Source: Thiothrix unzii (GTDB lineage Bacteria > Pseudomonadota > Gammaproteobacteria > Thiotrichales > Thiotrichaceae). Taken from it: 64,000 bases of DNA. Positions 42,461-52,541 of the stretch are shown piece after piece. The stretch spans positions 1,736,001 to 1,800,000 of the forward strand of contig NZ_CP072793.1 in NCBI RefSeq assembly GCF_017901175.1, read 5' to 3'. The notes under the pieces are model-generated. The model did not search any database and had not been told where the DNA came from. It saw nothing but the letters and a program-made list of their open reading frames with translations. How positions within the stretch are numbered: position 1 is the stretch's first letter; each line of letters begins with the position of its first letter. The position numbers and the translations under genes are program-made.

Positions 42461-43756
42461 ATGGCTAAAAATATCCAATCTATCCGGGGGATGCACGACA
42501 TCCTGCCGGACGCTACCCCCGCTTGGCAGTATTTTGAAAGTAGCGTGCGTACCTTATTGAAGCGTTACGGCTACCACGAAATCCGTATGCCAATCGTCGA
42601 ACAAACTGACTTGTTCAAACGGGCGGTTGGTGAAGTGACCGACATTGTTGAAAAAGAAATGTACACGCTGGAAAGCCGCAGCGATGCCGACAGCAGCGAA
42701 GCCTTTGGTATGGCCTTGCGCCCGGAAGGGACGGCTGGTTGCGTGCGTGCCGGGATTCAAGCAGGTTTAATCTTTAACCAACAACAACGTCTGTGGTACG
42801 CAGGCCCGATGTTCCGCGCCGAACGCCCACAAAAAGGACGTTATCGCCAGTTCACCCAGGTTGGGGTAGAAACATTCGGCATTACCGGCCCGGATATTGA
42901 TGCGGAATTAATCGCAATCGGTGCGCGTTTGTGGCAGCAATTGGGTTTAAAAAATATTCACTTGGAGCTCAACTCCCTCGGCACACTGGAAGCACGCCAA
43001 GCTTACCGTGAATTGCTGGTGGCGTATTTCAATGGGCATCACGCTTTGTTGGATGAAGATTCCAAACGCCGCTTGCACACCAACCCGTTACGCATTTTGG
43101 ATACGAAAAATCCGGCAATGCGCGAGTTGGTTGCCGCCGCACCGAATTTACACGAACACCTCGACAGCGAATCCGCGACGCATTTTGCCCAATTGCAAAC
43201 GCTGTTAGACGGTATGGGCATCCCGTATCGCATTAACCCGCGTTTGGTGCGTGGCTTAGATTACTATTCGCGCACCGTGTTTGAATGGGTGACGGATGAA
43301 CTGGGTTCACAAGGAACAGTGTGTGCCGGTGGACGCTACGACGGCTTAGTGGAACAACTCGGTGGCAAACCAACCCCGGCGTGCGGTTTCGCAATGGGTG
43401 TGGAACGCCTGATTTTATTACTGGAAGCGCAAGGCATTACCCCACCGAGCAGCGCACCAGACGTGTTCCTGATTATGGCAGGTGAAACGGCAGTGCAAGC
43501 CGGTTTAGCGATTGCTGAACGCCTGCGCACTGCATTGCCTGACCTCAACCTAATCAGTAACTGTGGCGGCGGTAATTTCAAAACCCAAATGAAACGCGCC
43601 GATAAATCCGGGGCGGGATTCGCGCTGATTTTGGGCGATGATGAAGTGGCACGCGGTGAAATTAGCCTGAAACCCTTGCGCACGGGTGGCGAGCAGATTA
43701 ACCTGCCCGTCAGCGACCTTGTGTCAACATTACCGCAACTGCTGGAAAAGCGATAA
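42461..43756 (+). CDS. hisS: Histidyl-tRNA synthetase
   Basis: The 431-residue class II aminoacyl-tRNA synthetase has motif 2 in [16 protein letters not shown], the histidine-specific [14 protein letters not shown] and [14 protein letters not shown], and motif 3 GFAMGVERL. The C-terminal anticodon-binding domain starts near DVFLIMAGE. It begins 2 bp after the end of the displaced rodZ 3' end. The ispG gene that often lies between rodZ and hisS in gammaproteobacteria is absent here. Confidence 0.98.
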   Translation: MAKNIQSIRGMHDILPDATPAWQYFESSVRTLLKRYGYHEIRMPIVEQTDLFKRAVGEVTDIVEKEMYTLESRSDADSSEAFGMALRPEGTAGCVRAGIQAGLIFNQQQRLWYAGPMFRAERPQKGRYRQFTQVGVETFGITGPDIDAELIAIGARLWQQLGLKNIHLELNSLGTLEARQAYRELLVAYFNGHHALLDEDSKRRLHTNPLRILDTKNPAMRELVAAAPNLHEHLDSESATHFAQLQTLLDGMGIPYRINPRLVRGLDYYSRTVFEWVTDELGSQGTVCAGGRYDGLVEQLGGKPTPACGFAMGVERLILLLEAQGITPPSSAPDVFLIMAGETAVQAGLAIAERLRTALPDLNLISNCGGGNFKTQMKRADKSGAGFALILGDDEVARGEISLKPLRTGGEQINLPVSDLVSTLPQLLEKR

Positions 43757-43786
43757 CAACATCTCTTTATGTAAAAGGGCGAACTG

Positions 43787-44410
43787 ATGAGCGATTACAA
43801 AACTGACGACGAAAAAGTCGAAGAACTCAAAGCTTGGTGGAAAGAAAACGGCACTTCCGTCATCGCAGGCATAGCTTTAGCCATTGCAGGCTTATTCGGT
43901 TGGGAATATTGGAAAGATTACCAAACCAGCACCGCCGCAGCGGCCTCTGATCTGTACGCGAAAGTTAGTAAAGTTGATGCAGCCGCACTGGAACAGGCTC
44001 TGCCAACAGTACAAACACTGCAAAAAGATTACGCATCCACGCCGTATGCAGCAACTGCCAGCCTCAAACTGGCGCAACAACACGCAGAAAAAGGCGATTA
44101 TGAAGCCGCTGTAACCGCGTTACGCTGGGTCATCGACAACAGCAAAGAAGCTGCTTTTACCCAAGTGGCGAACGTGCGTTTAGCGCGGGTATTTTTAGCA
44201 ATGGGCAAAACCGATGATGCGTTAGCGTTAACCACGCAAACCTACCCTGCGGCTTATCAGTCCTTAATCGAAGAGCTGAAAGGCGATGTTTACACCGCAA
44301 AAAACAACCTCGCAGAAGCGCGTGCGGCGTATGACAAAGCCATCCTGAGCAGCTCTGGCGGTTCCACGGAACTGATCAAACTCAAGCGCGACAATTTAGG
44401 CGAAGGCTAA
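43787..44410 (+). CDS. yfgM: YfgM-like membrane-anchored TPR protein
   Basis: The 207-residue protein has a short cytoplasmic N-terminus (DDEKVEELKAWWKENGTSVI), one membrane helix (IAGIALAIAGLFGWEYW) and a periplasmic TPR domain (TPR_21 type). YfgM is a partner of the SecYEG translocon and PpiD and helps deliver outer-membrane proteins. Order hisS-yfgM-bamB is standard. Confidence 0.94.
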   Translation: MSDYKTDDEKVEELKAWWKENGTSVIAGIALAIAGLFGWEYWKDYQTSTAAAASDLYAKVSKVDAAALEQALPTVQTLQKDYASTPYAATASLKLAQQHAEKGDYEAAVTALRWVIDNSKEAAFTQVANVRLARVFLAMGKTDDALALTTQTYPAAYQSLIEELKGDVYTAKNNLAEARAAYDKAILSSSGGSTELIKLKRDNLGEG

Positions 44411-44415
44411 TCCGC

Positions 44416-45579
44416 ATGAAATCCGTTGTTGGATTTTTACTGGCAAGTAGCTTACTTGCCGGTTGCAGCAGCGTTCAAGAAGTCACCTCAACCGTGCTTC
44501 CGGCATCAGAAGCACGCCAACCGCAAAAGCTGCAAGATTTTTCACCGCAAGCCAAAGTACGCACCTTGTGGCAGGTGGAAACCGGCAGCAGCAACCGTGA
44601 CGTTCATGTACGCATTCACCCTTACCTTAACGGCAATACCCTCATCGTGGCGGGTGGTCAAAGCGTTAGTGCGTGGGATAAAACCAACGGCAAACGCCTT
44701 TGGCAAACCCCCATCAATCAAGCCACAATCAGTGGCGGCGTAAGTGGCGGCGACGCGCAAGTTTATCTTGGAACCAGCAACGGTAACGTGATTGCCCTCG
44801 ACGCGAACACCGGGCAAGAACGTTGGCGTACCGCGCTCAATAGCGAAGTGTTGGGCATTTCCACCGCACAAACCGGCAAAGTGGTATTTCGTACCAGTGA
44901 CGGGCGATTGCACGGCATTTCCACGGCTAACGGCGCAACCCTGTGGCAGCAAGCACGCCCCGGCAAAAGCTTGTCGTTACGCGGTGCGGGCGTACCGCTG
45001 GTGGTCGGCGGCATGGTCATTGCCGGATTCGACAGCGGTGTCGTTACCGCTTTCGACCTGCAAAGCGGCACAGCGTTATGGGAAGCCACCCTCGCCATCC
45101 CCAACGGCGCGGATGATTTAAGCCGGATGATTGACGTTGACGGCAAACTTAAAGCCATTGGCGAAGCCTTATTTGCCAGCAGTTACAACGGGCAAATTGC
45201 AGGCATTAATATGCGCAATGGAAATATTGCATGGTCTGCGCCTTACTCCAGCAATACCGGGGTTGATGCCGATGCGAATGGCTTATACACCACCAATGCC
45301 ACTGGCGATGTCTGGCGTTTAGAGCCGCGCACCGGTAATCCGTTGTGGAAAATGGATGATTTGGAAGGTCGCCAACCTACCGTTCCCAGCATTGTCGGCG
45401 ATTACCTCTTGGTGGGCGATCAGCAAGGTTATCTGCATTGGATTAATGCCCGCAGCGGGCAGTTAGCTGCACGAGTGCGCGGTGATTCTGCTGGTTACGT
45501 CGTGCCCGCGTTAACGGATGGCAATGTCAGTTACAGTTTAGGGCGCGATGGGCTGTTATCCGCATTTGTAGTGGAATAA
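44416..45579 (+). CDS. bamB: Outer-membrane protein assembly factor BamB
   Basis: The 387-residue lipoprotein has lipobox LLAGCSS and an eight-bladed PQQ-type propeller (repeats such as GNVIALDANTGQERWRTALN and GVVTAFDLQSGTALWEATLA). BamB is the scaffold of the BAM complex. It starts 6 bp after yfgM. The der/engA gene usually next is not here; a large hairpin follows at 45604. Confidence 0.96.
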   Translation: MKSVVGFLLASSLLAGCSSVQEVTSTVLPASEARQPQKLQDFSPQAKVRTLWQVETGSSNRDVHVRIHPYLNGNTLIVAGGQSVSAWDKTNGKRLWQTPINQATISGGVSGGDAQVYLGTSNGNVIALDANTGQERWRTALNSEVLGISTAQTGKVVFRTSDGRLHGISTANGATLWQQARPGKSLSLRGAGVPLVVGGMVIAGFDSGVVTAFDLQSGTALWEATLAIPNGADDLSRMIDVDGKLKAIGEALFASSYNGQIAGINMRNGNIAWSAPYSSNTGVDADANGLYTTNATGDVWRLEPRTGNPLWKMDDLEGRQPTVPSIVGDYLLVGDQQGYLHWINARSGQLAARVRGDSAGYVVPALTDGNVSYSLGRDGLLSAFVVE

Positions 45580-45603
45580 CCCCTTGCTCTGCAAAGAGTT
45601 TAT

Positions 45604-45646
45604 CATCCTGCACCCTTCCCCCCTTGCGGGGGAAGGGTGCAGGATG
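45604..45646. repeat. Perfect 19-bp-stem palindrome after bamB
   Basis: Arms 45604-45622 and 45628-45646 pair perfectly around a CTTGC loop. The core (CCCTTCCCCC, TTGC, GGGGGAAGGG) matches the hairpin in the 68-bp repeats of the DUF559 unit. It lies between the convergent ends of bamB and the next minus-strand gene and may act as a terminator or 3'-end stabiliser, although it lacks a T-run. Confidence 0.75.
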
Positions 45647-45651
45647 GGGGG

Positions 45652-46077
45652 TTATTTCGCTGGTGCTGCGACTTGGGGTTTCGCTTCAATCTTGGTTTCT
45701 TGCTTTTCGCTGTCGCAATAGCTCCAGATGGCTTCCCAACGTGATGGGAAATCCTTGTCGATGAATTTCACCTGCATCCGTCCCCAATAGCGGGTCATTT
45801 TGCCGTAAATTCCAGGACGTGCGGTGGTGCATTCCACTTTGGATTTGTCTTTTGCCCAATAACCGTCGTAAGTCCCGCGATTTTGGTAAACCTTCGCCAA
45901 ACCCACCAAATAAATCACGCCCGGATCTTCTTTGGGGCCGTAAGCGAATACCGCAGTGGGGCCAATTTCATCGGCGTAAATCACCCGACCTACGTTGGTG
46001 TCCCACACTTCATCCGCCATTGCCTGCCCAGTACCAGCTAACAGAGCGACCAGCCCTACGATTTTTAACAATTTCAT
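45652..46077 (-). CDS. Secreted small protein, unknown function
   Basis: The 141-residue protein has a signal peptide (MKLLKIVGLVALLAGTGQAM, cleaved near AMA-DE). The mature part has VWDTNVGRVIYADEIGPTAV, RPGIYGKMTRYWGRMQVKF and two cysteines (VECTT, SYCDS) that may pair. I do not recognise a family. The start at 46077 follows TTAAGGAG; the frame runs further upstream into the neighbouring gene. It forms a two-gene operon with the gene ending at 46082. Confidence 0.75.
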   Translation of the reverse strand: MKLLKIVGLVALLAGTGQAMADEVWDTNVGRVIYADEIGPTAVFAYGPKEDPGVIYLVGLAKVYQNRGTYDGYWAKDKSKVECTTARPGIYGKMTRYWGRMQVKFIDKDFPSRWEAIWSYCDSEKQETKIEAKPQVAAPAK

Positions 46078-46081
46078 CAAA

Positions 46082-46792
46082 TTACTCCTTAACGGGTTGT
46101 GCTTTTTCACTATTGCCCAGCTCACCAGCAAATTCTGCATAACCTTGCATGAACGCCAATGTTTGCCAAGCTTCCTCTACATGGATGCCATTCTGCTGCA
46201 AATGTTCCAAGCGTTTTACGCCATCGGTTAACATTGCTAACAATTGCACCTCATCAAATATCTGCAATGCCAATTGCAATTCATCTTTGCTGGATGATAA
46301 CAGGGTAGGAATCAATTCGTCAGGTTGAATCGGGGATTCCGGGTTGAGCAAATCCGCCACAAGCGTTGAACCCAGCAAGCTAAAATGTGCCTCACGTGCC
46401 ATTTCTTCCTGATCCAGCTCGTGATGTGCCTGAGCATCGTTACCTGCACCCTGACGCACTGCCATCATGATAAAACTCAGCAGTTTACGGATAGCTTGTT
46501 TGGCTGGTGTTTGGTCATCCATCAGGTGTGATGCCGTTTCATAGGCGCGGTCAAAACGGTCTTTGAGTTGCAGCACCACATCGCTCTCAACCGTGCCTTT
46601 GAGGGTGGTGGCAGCTTCCAGTAACTGATGAAATTCGGCTTGGAACGCTACCAGTTCATCATGGTCACGGCGTTGCGCATCCAGCAAATTATCGTCGTCT
46701 AATACCAACGCATTTTCAAACAAAGGATTCGCCACTTTACGCAACAAATGGCGTTCGTGCGAACCGGGGTGTTCGGCACGTTGTATGATCAT
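46082..46792 (-). CDS. Conserved-looking helical protein, unknown function
   Basis: The 236-residue protein is acidic and largely alpha-helical (RRDHDELVAFQAEFHQLLEA; KQAIRKLLSFIMMAVRQGAG). It has no signal peptide. I do not recognise a family. It lies 4 bp upstream of the secreted small protein and diverges from trpD, 144 bp apart. Confidence 0.75.
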   Translation of the reverse strand: MIIQRAEHPGSHERHLLRKVANPLFENALVLDDDNLLDAQRRDHDELVAFQAEFHQLLEAATTLKGTVESDVVLQLKDRFDRAYETASHLMDDQTPAKQAIRKLLSFIMMAVRQGAGNDAQAHHELDQEEMAREAHFSLLGSTLVADLLNPESPIQPDELIPTLLSSSKDELQLALQIFDEVQLLAMLTDGVKRLEHLQQNGIHVEEAWQTLAFMQGYAEFAGELGNSEKAQPVKE

Positions 46793-46936
46793 TGGGTATC
46801 CTCCAGCTAAAATGAGGGGTAACTATCGCACAAAGGACGACGGCCTCTCTAGGGTTTTTACGTATTGCGCTTTAGCAAGCTCACGAAATCATGTAGCATC
46901 GCCACATCCAATCGTCAGCAACACCACGAAGAAATT

Positions 46937-47962
46937 ATGGACTTTCAGGACACTATCAAAAAAATCATCAGCCAACAGCCGTTAACCGCTGAAGAAATGA
47001 CCAACGCCATGCGCACCCTGATGACGGGGCAAGCGACACCTGCGCAAATCGGTGCTTTCCTCGTGGGTTTACGGATGCGTGGTGAAACCGTTACCGAAAT
47101 CAGTGCCGCCACGCACGTGATGCGCGAGCTTTCCACCCGTGTCACGGTTAACCCTGAATATTTGGTGGATACCTGCGGTACGGGGGGTGACTCTTCCGGG
47201 ACATTTAATATCTCTACCGCCAGTAGCTTTGTAGCCGCCGCCGCCGGAGCGCGAGTGGCTAAACATGGCAATCGCTCGATTTCCAGCAAATCAGGCAGTG
47301 CTGATGTATTGGAAGCCGCCGGAATTAATCTTGCGATTACCCCGCAACAAGTGGCGCAATGCATTGATGAGGTTGGGGTCGGGTTCTTGTTTGCACAACG
47401 TCACCATAGCGCGATGGGTCATGCCAGTGCGCCGCGTCGTGAGTTGGGCATCCGCACTATTTTCAACTTGCTGGGGCCGATGGCAAACCCTGCGAACGCA
47501 CCCAACCAAGTGTTAGGGGTATTTGCGCTAGAATGGGTACGCCCAATGGCGGAAGTGCTGCAAGCCCTGGGCAGTCGGCATGTTATGGTGGTTCACGCGC
47601 AAGACGGCTTAGACGAAATCAGTGTTGCCGCACCCACTTTTGTCGCTGAACTCAAAGACGGCGTGATTCACGAATACACGATTCAGCCGGAAGACTTTGG
47701 TTTGCAACGCGCCAGCCTTGACAGTTTACGGGTAAATACCGCACAGGAAAGCCTCGCAATGATTCAACAAGTGTTTGCCGGAGCCACGGGTGCTGCGCGT
47801 GACATTGTTTGCCTGAATGCTGGTGCTGCGATTTATGTTGCCGGTTGTGCCGATAGCCATGCGCAAGGCATTAACAAAGCGCAGCAAGCGATTGATTCCG
47901 GTGTCGCAGCACAACGCCTGCAACAATTGATTGACCTAACCCAGAGCTTTAACGCCGGATGA
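46937..47962 (+). CDS. trpD: Anthranilate phosphoribosyltransferase
   Basis: The 341-residue enzyme transfers phosphoribose from PRPP to anthranilate in tryptophan synthesis. The PRPP-binding motif [18 protein letters not shown] and [19 protein letters not shown] (in part) are diagnostic. The start at 46937 ([20 protein letters not shown]) is preferred over an in-frame upstream ATG because it matches the family's N-terminus. It overlaps trpC by 4 bp. Confidence 0.96.
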   Translation: MDFQDTIKKIISQQPLTAEEMTNAMRTLMTGQATPAQIGAFLVGLRMRGETVTEISAATHVMRELSTRVTVNPEYLVDTCGTGGDSSGTFNISTASSFVAAAAGARVAKHGNRSISSKSGSADVLEAAGINLAITPQQVAQCIDEVGVGFLFAQRHHSAMGHASAPRRELGIRTIFNLLGPMANPANAPNQVLGVFALEWVRPMAEVLQALGSRHVMVVHAQDGLDEISVAAPTFVAELKDGVIHEYTIQPEDFGLQRASLDSLRVNTAQESLAMIQQVFAGATGAARDIVCLNAGAAIYVAGCADSHAQGINKAQQAIDSGVAAQRLQQLIDLTQSFNAG

Positions 47963-48753
47963 GTACCCCAGACATTTTACAAAAAATCCTCAATACCAAG
48001 CAGGAAGAAATTGCCAGCCGTTCGGCTTTAGTCAGCCTTGCGCAGTTACAAATACAGGCTGTCAGTGCTGATCCGGTGCGCGGTTTTGTGCGTTCTATGC
48101 AGCAACAGGTGGCACTGGGTAATCCGGCGATTATTGCAGAAATTAAGAAGGCATCGCCCAGTAAAGGCGTGATACGCGAGGATTTTGACCCGCCAGCGAT
48201 TGCACAAAGTTATGCACAAGCAGGCGCGGCGTGCCTGTCTGTATTAACCGATGCGCAATACTTCCAAGGGCATGAAACTTACCTGCAAGCAGCGCGTGCG
48301 GCCTGTCAGTTGCCGGTTATCCGTAAGGATTTTATCGTTGATCCGTATCAGGTGTACGAAGCACGGGCAATGGGTGCAGACTGCATCTTATTGATTGTTT
48401 CAGCATTAGACGATGTGCAACTGACAAGCCTTTACCAGCTTGCCACCGAATTGGGCATGGATGTGCTGATTGAAGTACACGACCGCGCCGAATTACACCG
48501 CGCCCTACCGTTAAACGCACCGTTGATTGGGATTAATAACCGCAATTTACGCACCTTTGCCACCAGCTTAGATACCACGCTGGAATTATTAGCCGACGTA
48601 CCTAGTGATGTGCTGGTTGTCACTGAAAGCGGTATCCACACCCAAGCCGATGTTGCTTTAATGCGCGAACATCAGGTTCATGCGTTTTTAGTGGGGGAAG
48701 CTTTTATGCGAGCGCAAGACCCCGGTGCGGCCTTGAAAACTTTGTTTTTTTAG
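47959..48753 (+). CDS. trpC: Indole-3-glycerol-phosphate synthase
   Basis: The 264-residue (beta/alpha)8 enzyme closes the indole ring in tryptophan synthesis. [50 protein letters not shown] and VTESGI are family motifs containing the catalytic lysines and glutamates. It overlaps trpD by 4 bp and precedes lgt by 9 bp. Confidence 0.97.
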   Translation: MSTPDILQKILNTKQEEIASRSALVSLAQLQIQAVSADPVRGFVRSMQQQVALGNPAIIAEIKKASPSKGVIREDFDPPAIAQSYAQAGAACLSVLTDAQYFQGHETYLQAARAACQLPVIRKDFIVDPYQVYEARAMGADCILLIVSALDDVQLTSLYQLATELGMDVLIEVHDRAELHRALPLNAPLIGINNRNLRTFATSLDTTLELLADVPSDVLVVTESGIHTQADVALMREHQVHAFLVGEAFMRAQDPGAALKTLFF

Positions 48754-48762
48754 CGAGCGACT

Positions 48763-49545
48763 ATGTTCATTCACCCACAAATTGACCCTATCGCCTTATC
48801 CCTTGGCCCGTTAAAGGTGCATTGGTACGGCTTGATGTATGTGATTGGTTTCTTAGGTTTTCTGCTGATTGGAAAAATGCGTTCCCGTGAACCGGGAAGC
48901 GTGATGAATCCTGATCGGGTGGATGACATGATGTTCTGGGGAGCCATCGGCGTGGTGGCGGGCGGGCGCACTGGCTACATGCTGTTTTATAACCTCAAAG
49001 GGTTACTGGCTGATCCCTTGTCGTTTTTCCACGTTTGGGATGGCGGCATGAGTTTTCACGGCGGCTTGCTGGGGGTAATTCTGGCCATGTTTTTGCTGGC
49101 ACGCCGTTGGAATCTGCGCTTTTTCGAGGTCAGTGATTTCGTCGCACCACTGGTTCCGATTGGCTTGTTTGCAGGACGCATTGGTAACTTTATTAACGCG
49201 GAACTGTGGGGCAGACAAACTGATGTGCCGTGGGGCGTGGTGTTCCCAAACGTAGACAATGTGCCGCGTCACCCTTCGCAGTTATATCAGGCATTTTTGG
49301 AAGGCTTGGTACTGTTCGTGTTATTGCATTTTTACCGCAAAGCGTCGCCGCCAGTGGGTGCTATTTCCGGGCTATTTTTAGTCGGTTACGGCATTGCACG
49401 TATTCTGGCGGAATTTGTACGTGAGCCGGATGCGCACATTGGTTATTTAGCGGGCGGCATTACCCAAGGACAGTTATTGAGCTTACCGATGGTGTTACTG
49501 GGGCTGTTTTTCATGTGGGGCGCGTATAAAAAGGCGAAAGCATGA
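48763..49545 (+). CDS. lgt: Prolipoprotein diacylglyceryl transferase
   Basis: The 260-residue inner-membrane enzyme puts diacylglycerol on the lipobox cysteine of prolipoproteins. Seven hydrophobic segments and the signature [14 protein letters not shown] are present, along with [11 protein letters not shown] and [12 protein letters not shown]. It overlaps thyA by 4 bp, the usual lgt-thyA pairing. Confidence 0.97.
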   Translation: MFIHPQIDPIALSLGPLKVHWYGLMYVIGFLGFLLIGKMRSREPGSVMNPDRVDDMMFWGAIGVVAGGRTGYMLFYNLKGLLADPLSFFHVWDGGMSFHGGLLGVILAMFLLARRWNLRFFEVSDFVAPLVPIGLFAGRIGNFINAELWGRQTDVPWGVVFPNVDNVPRHPSQLYQAFLEGLVLFVLLHFYRKASPPVGAISGLFLVGYGIARILAEFVREPDAHIGYLAGGITQGQLLSLPMVLLGLFFMWGAYKKAKA

Positions 49546-50336
49546 AGCAATACCTTGATTTAATGCGTCATGTACGTGATCACGGGGTCAAAAAAACCGA
49601 CCGCACCGGCACAGGAACGCTGTCGGTATTCGGGCATCAAATGCGCTTTGATTTAAGTCAGGGCTTTCCGGTGGTTACCACCAAAAAGTTGCACTTGCGC
49701 TCCATCATTCATGAGTTGCTGTGGTTTTTACAAGGCGACACCAATATCCGCTATTTGAAAGCCAATGGTGTGCGCATTTGGGATGAATGGGCGGATGAAA
49801 ACGGTGATTTAGGCCCGGTTTATGGCTATCAATGGCGCAACTGGCCTACCCCGGATGGTCGTCACATTGACCAAATCAGCCAAGTGATTGCGCAATTACA
49901 GAATAATCCAGACTCGCGCCGGATTATTGTTAGCGCGTGGAATGTCGCCGATGTAGACAATATGGCATTGCCACCGTGCCATGCGTTTTTCCAGTTTTAC
50001 GTGGCAGAAGGTAAACTGTCTTGCCAACTGTACCAGCGCAGTGCGGATATTTTCCTTGGTGTGCCGTTTAATATTGCCTCTTACGCTTTGCTGACGTTGA
50101 TGATGGCGCAAGTGACGGGCTTAAAACCGGGTGAATTCGTGCATACCTTGGGCGATGCGCACTTGTACCTGAATCATTTGGAGCAGGTGGAGTTACAATT
50201 ATCGCGTGAACCACACCCCTTACCACAGATGAAACTAAACCCGCAAATCACGGATTTATTTGCATTTACCTACGACGATTTTGAGCTAGTGGGGTACGAA
50301 CATCACCCACATATCAAGGCCGATGTAGCAGTTTAA
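49542..50336 (+). CDS. thyA: Thymidylate synthase
   Basis: The 264-residue enzyme makes dTMP from dUMP with methylene-THF. The catalytic cysteine is C146 ([14 protein letters not shown]); [32 protein letters not shown] and the C-terminal [11 protein letters not shown] are conserved. It uses the folate product of the glycine cleavage system. It ends 3 bp before the convergent metA-type gene. Confidence 0.98.
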   Translation: MKQYLDLMRHVRDHGVKKTDRTGTGTLSVFGHQMRFDLSQGFPVVTTKKLHLRSIIHELLWFLQGDTNIRYLKANGVRIWDEWADENGDLGPVYGYQWRNWPTPDGRHIDQISQVIAQLQNNPDSRRIIVSAWNVADVDNMALPPCHAFFQFYVAEGKLSCQLYQRSADIFLGVPFNIASYALLTLMMAQVTGLKPGEFVHTLGDAHLYLNHLEQVELQLSREPHPLPQMKLNPQITDLFAFTYDDFELVGYEHHPHIKADVAV

Positions 50337-50339
50337 CAC

Positions 50340-51416
50340 TTAACCCTGACCGCGCAACCCTAATGGATCATCCGGGTTTACCCAATCCATAAACGGTTTG
50401 CGACGGTCATTGTTGGTGATTTGGTAAACTTTCCCAATCCAGTTGCTGTAGAATACTTTGGCCGTATCACGCCAAGTATTGTTAACCATGGTTAACAGCA
50501 GTTTTTCGGGAAAATCCGGCAATGGCTGCCCCAAACGTTTCGCCGCCATTAGCTCAAGACGGTATTCACTCAAAATTGCTTTAGCTTTAGGGCGTAAATA
50601 ATTTTCGGGAAATGGCGGATAATCGTCGCGCACACCGCTAAACCAGCGTTGCGTTTCGCGCCGGTATTCTTTCAACAAACTGATTTGATCGTATTCGGGA
50701 TGCCCCTGCATGAAAACCATCCGAAACAAATCAGGGCTTACCGCCAAATGCACCCCGCCCTCGGCACTTTCCGCTAACACCTGAACCCCAACAGATTCCA
50801 AGTCTGCCCGATCCACTTGATTAAAGCGTGAATGTGGTACATCAAAGCGCGTATTCAAATCATTAACCAACGGATGCGCCGGGGAAGTCACCACATGGTC
50901 ATATACGCCCCAGCGTTTAAAACCCAAAGGACGACGACGAATTCCCCACAAATGCTGCACCAGCGCGTGACTGGCAAGACACGAACATAAGGTCGAAGTC
51001 ACATTTTGCTGCGCCCAAGCCGCCACTTCACAAAGCCCATCCCAAAAAGGCTCATCCTCCAAACGTGCCTGCGAGGGATTCGCGCCGGTAATAATCAGCG
51101 CGTCCAGCCCCTGCTCCTGCAAATTCGCAAAGGTATCGTAATGCCGCGCAATGTGCGCCTGCGCTTTTTCACCACGGGGCAACGTATCCAGCGTAAACGG
51201 GTGGATATGAAATTGTGCAATGTGATTGGACGCGCCCACCAAACGGAAAAATTGCCGCTCGGTGGCTTCCATCGCCGCATCCGGCATCATATTGAGGAAC
51301 CCAATATGCAACTCACGAATATCCTGATGAAAAGCATAATCTTCACTCAAGACCGTTTGACCTTCCTGACGCAGACGGTCAAACGTAGGCAAGGCAGAAT
51401 GCGCGACCAATGGCAT
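50340..51416 (-). CDS. metA: Homoserine O-succinyltransferase (MetA/MetAS family)
   Basis: The 358-residue enzyme acylates homoserine in methionine synthesis. The catalytic triad is visible: C146 (STLCSCLASHA), H239 and E241 (FMQGHPEYD). LHIGFLNMMPDAAMEATERQ at 36-55 is the family N-terminus. The acyl donor (succinyl- or acetyl-CoA) cannot be told with certainty from sequence by eye. It lies 6 bp downstream of an ATPase gene, probably in one transcript. Confidence 0.94.
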   Translation of the reverse strand: MPLVAHSALPTFDRLRQEGQTVLSEDYAFHQDIRELHIGFLNMMPDAAMEATERQFFRLVGASNHIAQFHIHPFTLDTLPRGEKAQAHIARHYDTFANLQEQGLDALIITGANPSQARLEDEPFWDGLCEVAAWAQQNVTSTLCSCLASHALVQHLWGIRRRPLGFKRWGVYDHVVTSPAHPLVNDLNTRFDVPHSRFNQVDRADLESVGVQVLAESAEGGVHLAVSPDLFRMVFMQGHPEYDQISLLKEYRRETQRWFSGVRDDYPPFPENYLRPKAKAILSEYRLELMAAKRLGQPLPDFPEKLLLTMVNNTWRDTAKVFYSNWIGKVYQITNNDRRKPFMDWVNPDDPLGLRGQG

Positions 51417-51422
51417 GGCTAA

Positions 51423-52274
51423 TTACTTCCCGTGACGTTCAATGGCCATTTCGACCAAAGCGTTGAAATCGTTTTCATCGCGCACCTGCGCCGCCTCTTC
51501 CGAAGTCACGGTATAACCATAATCCCGTGCAATCGCTTCGTAACGTGGCAAGCGCGAATGGAATAAACGCGGGAAAATCCAGCGGGTAAAATCATCAGGA
51601 ATCATTTCAGCCGCGTATTGCAAGCCCTGCTCTTCCAGATAAATCCCCAAATGTTCACGCAAGAAAGTTGGGCGGTAATACAGCGGCTTAGGATCACTGC
51701 GGGCGCGGTCAATCAGCTTTTGCTCTTCTTCTGGCGTGGTGACTTTAATGTATAAAATCAGGGTACTTTCCGCCAATAACTCAAATACTGACGGCTCTTC
51801 CAACTCACATAAACTACCGCCAGCATCATTCACAAAGTGTGAATAGCCGTAAATCAACTGCGCTTTGCGGATAAATTCCGGTACGTCACGCATCGCCGCA
51901 ATTTCAGCCTGACGGTATTGCGCTTGGCGTTGGGTAAAGTCGTCGAGTGGCACGCCACCCAACTCTGGGTTGCCCAATTTTCCAACAAAAGACAATACCG
52001 GCCCCAAGTCATTGACGCGGATATTATTGCGAATGTAGATCCAGTCGTTGCGCAACAAATCGCGCAAAAATGGCACTTTCATCGCCTGCTCTTTAATCAG
52101 GTCGAGAATATCTTCATCCAGATAGCAAGTGCCAATACGGTAGTCACCAGAATAGTGAAACCAATTATGTCCACGTAACATACTGGAAATATGGGTTTTT
52201 CCAACACCGGACATTCCCAACAAGGTGACTTTTTTATGTTCCCATTGACGGTATTGTTCTTTATTTAGACGCAC
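51423..52274 (-). CDS. P-loop ATPase/kinase-like protein linked to metA
   Basis: The 283-residue protein has a Walker A site LLGMSGVGKTHISSMLR (20-27 for GMSGVGKT) near its start, like a small nucleotide kinase, and SGDYRIGTCYLDEDILDLIK next to it. The rest, including LVDRARSDPKPLYYRP-like and RWIFPRLFHSRLPRYEAIA segments, has no function I can name. Its place 6 bp upstream of metA suggests co-expression. Confidence 0.8.
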   Translation of the reverse strand: MRLNKEQYRQWEHKKVTLLGMSGVGKTHISSMLRGHNWFHYSGDYRIGTCYLDEDILDLIKEQAMKVPFLRDLLRNDWIYIRNNIRVNDLGPVLSFVGKLGNPELGGVPLDDFTQRQAQYRQAEIAAMRDVPEFIRKAQLIYGYSHFVNDAGGSLCELEEPSVFELLAESTLILYIKVTTPEEEQKLIDRARSDPKPLYYRPTFLREHLGIYLEEQGLQYAAEMIPDDFTRWIFPRLFHSRLPRYEAIARDYGYTVTSEEAAQVRDENDFNALVEMAIERHGK

Positions 52275-52541
52275 ACTGATTCTCCGTGCAGGTGGTTAAC
52301 TTCGGACGATACTTTACCACAACTCATTCAGCTTGCGATGGGCGAGATTAGGCTATATACCGTTCCTCGGAACATCTTTTGAGCAACAGATCGACGCTGT
52401 TAAACTGAAGCGGTGATTGTACTTGGCAGTTTTGCTGATGCTGTGTAGAATTGCCATTGATAGATTAATTTAATTAAAGTCATCACTAATTATTATAAAT
52501 ACGTCATGTTGGCTGCATGATGATGGAATGGGGCTGATACA
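52275..52541. other. Intergenic region between the divergent ATPase gene and the giant repeat protein gene
   Basis: The 267 bp hold no convincing gene. The right half (about 52457-52500) is markedly AT-rich (TTGATA at 52457, TATTAT/TATAAA at 52491-52499), fitting a promoter for the giant gene, but no -35/-10 pair has correct spacing. The ribosome site before 52542 is weak (GGGG, 8 bases upstream). Confidence 0.5.
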
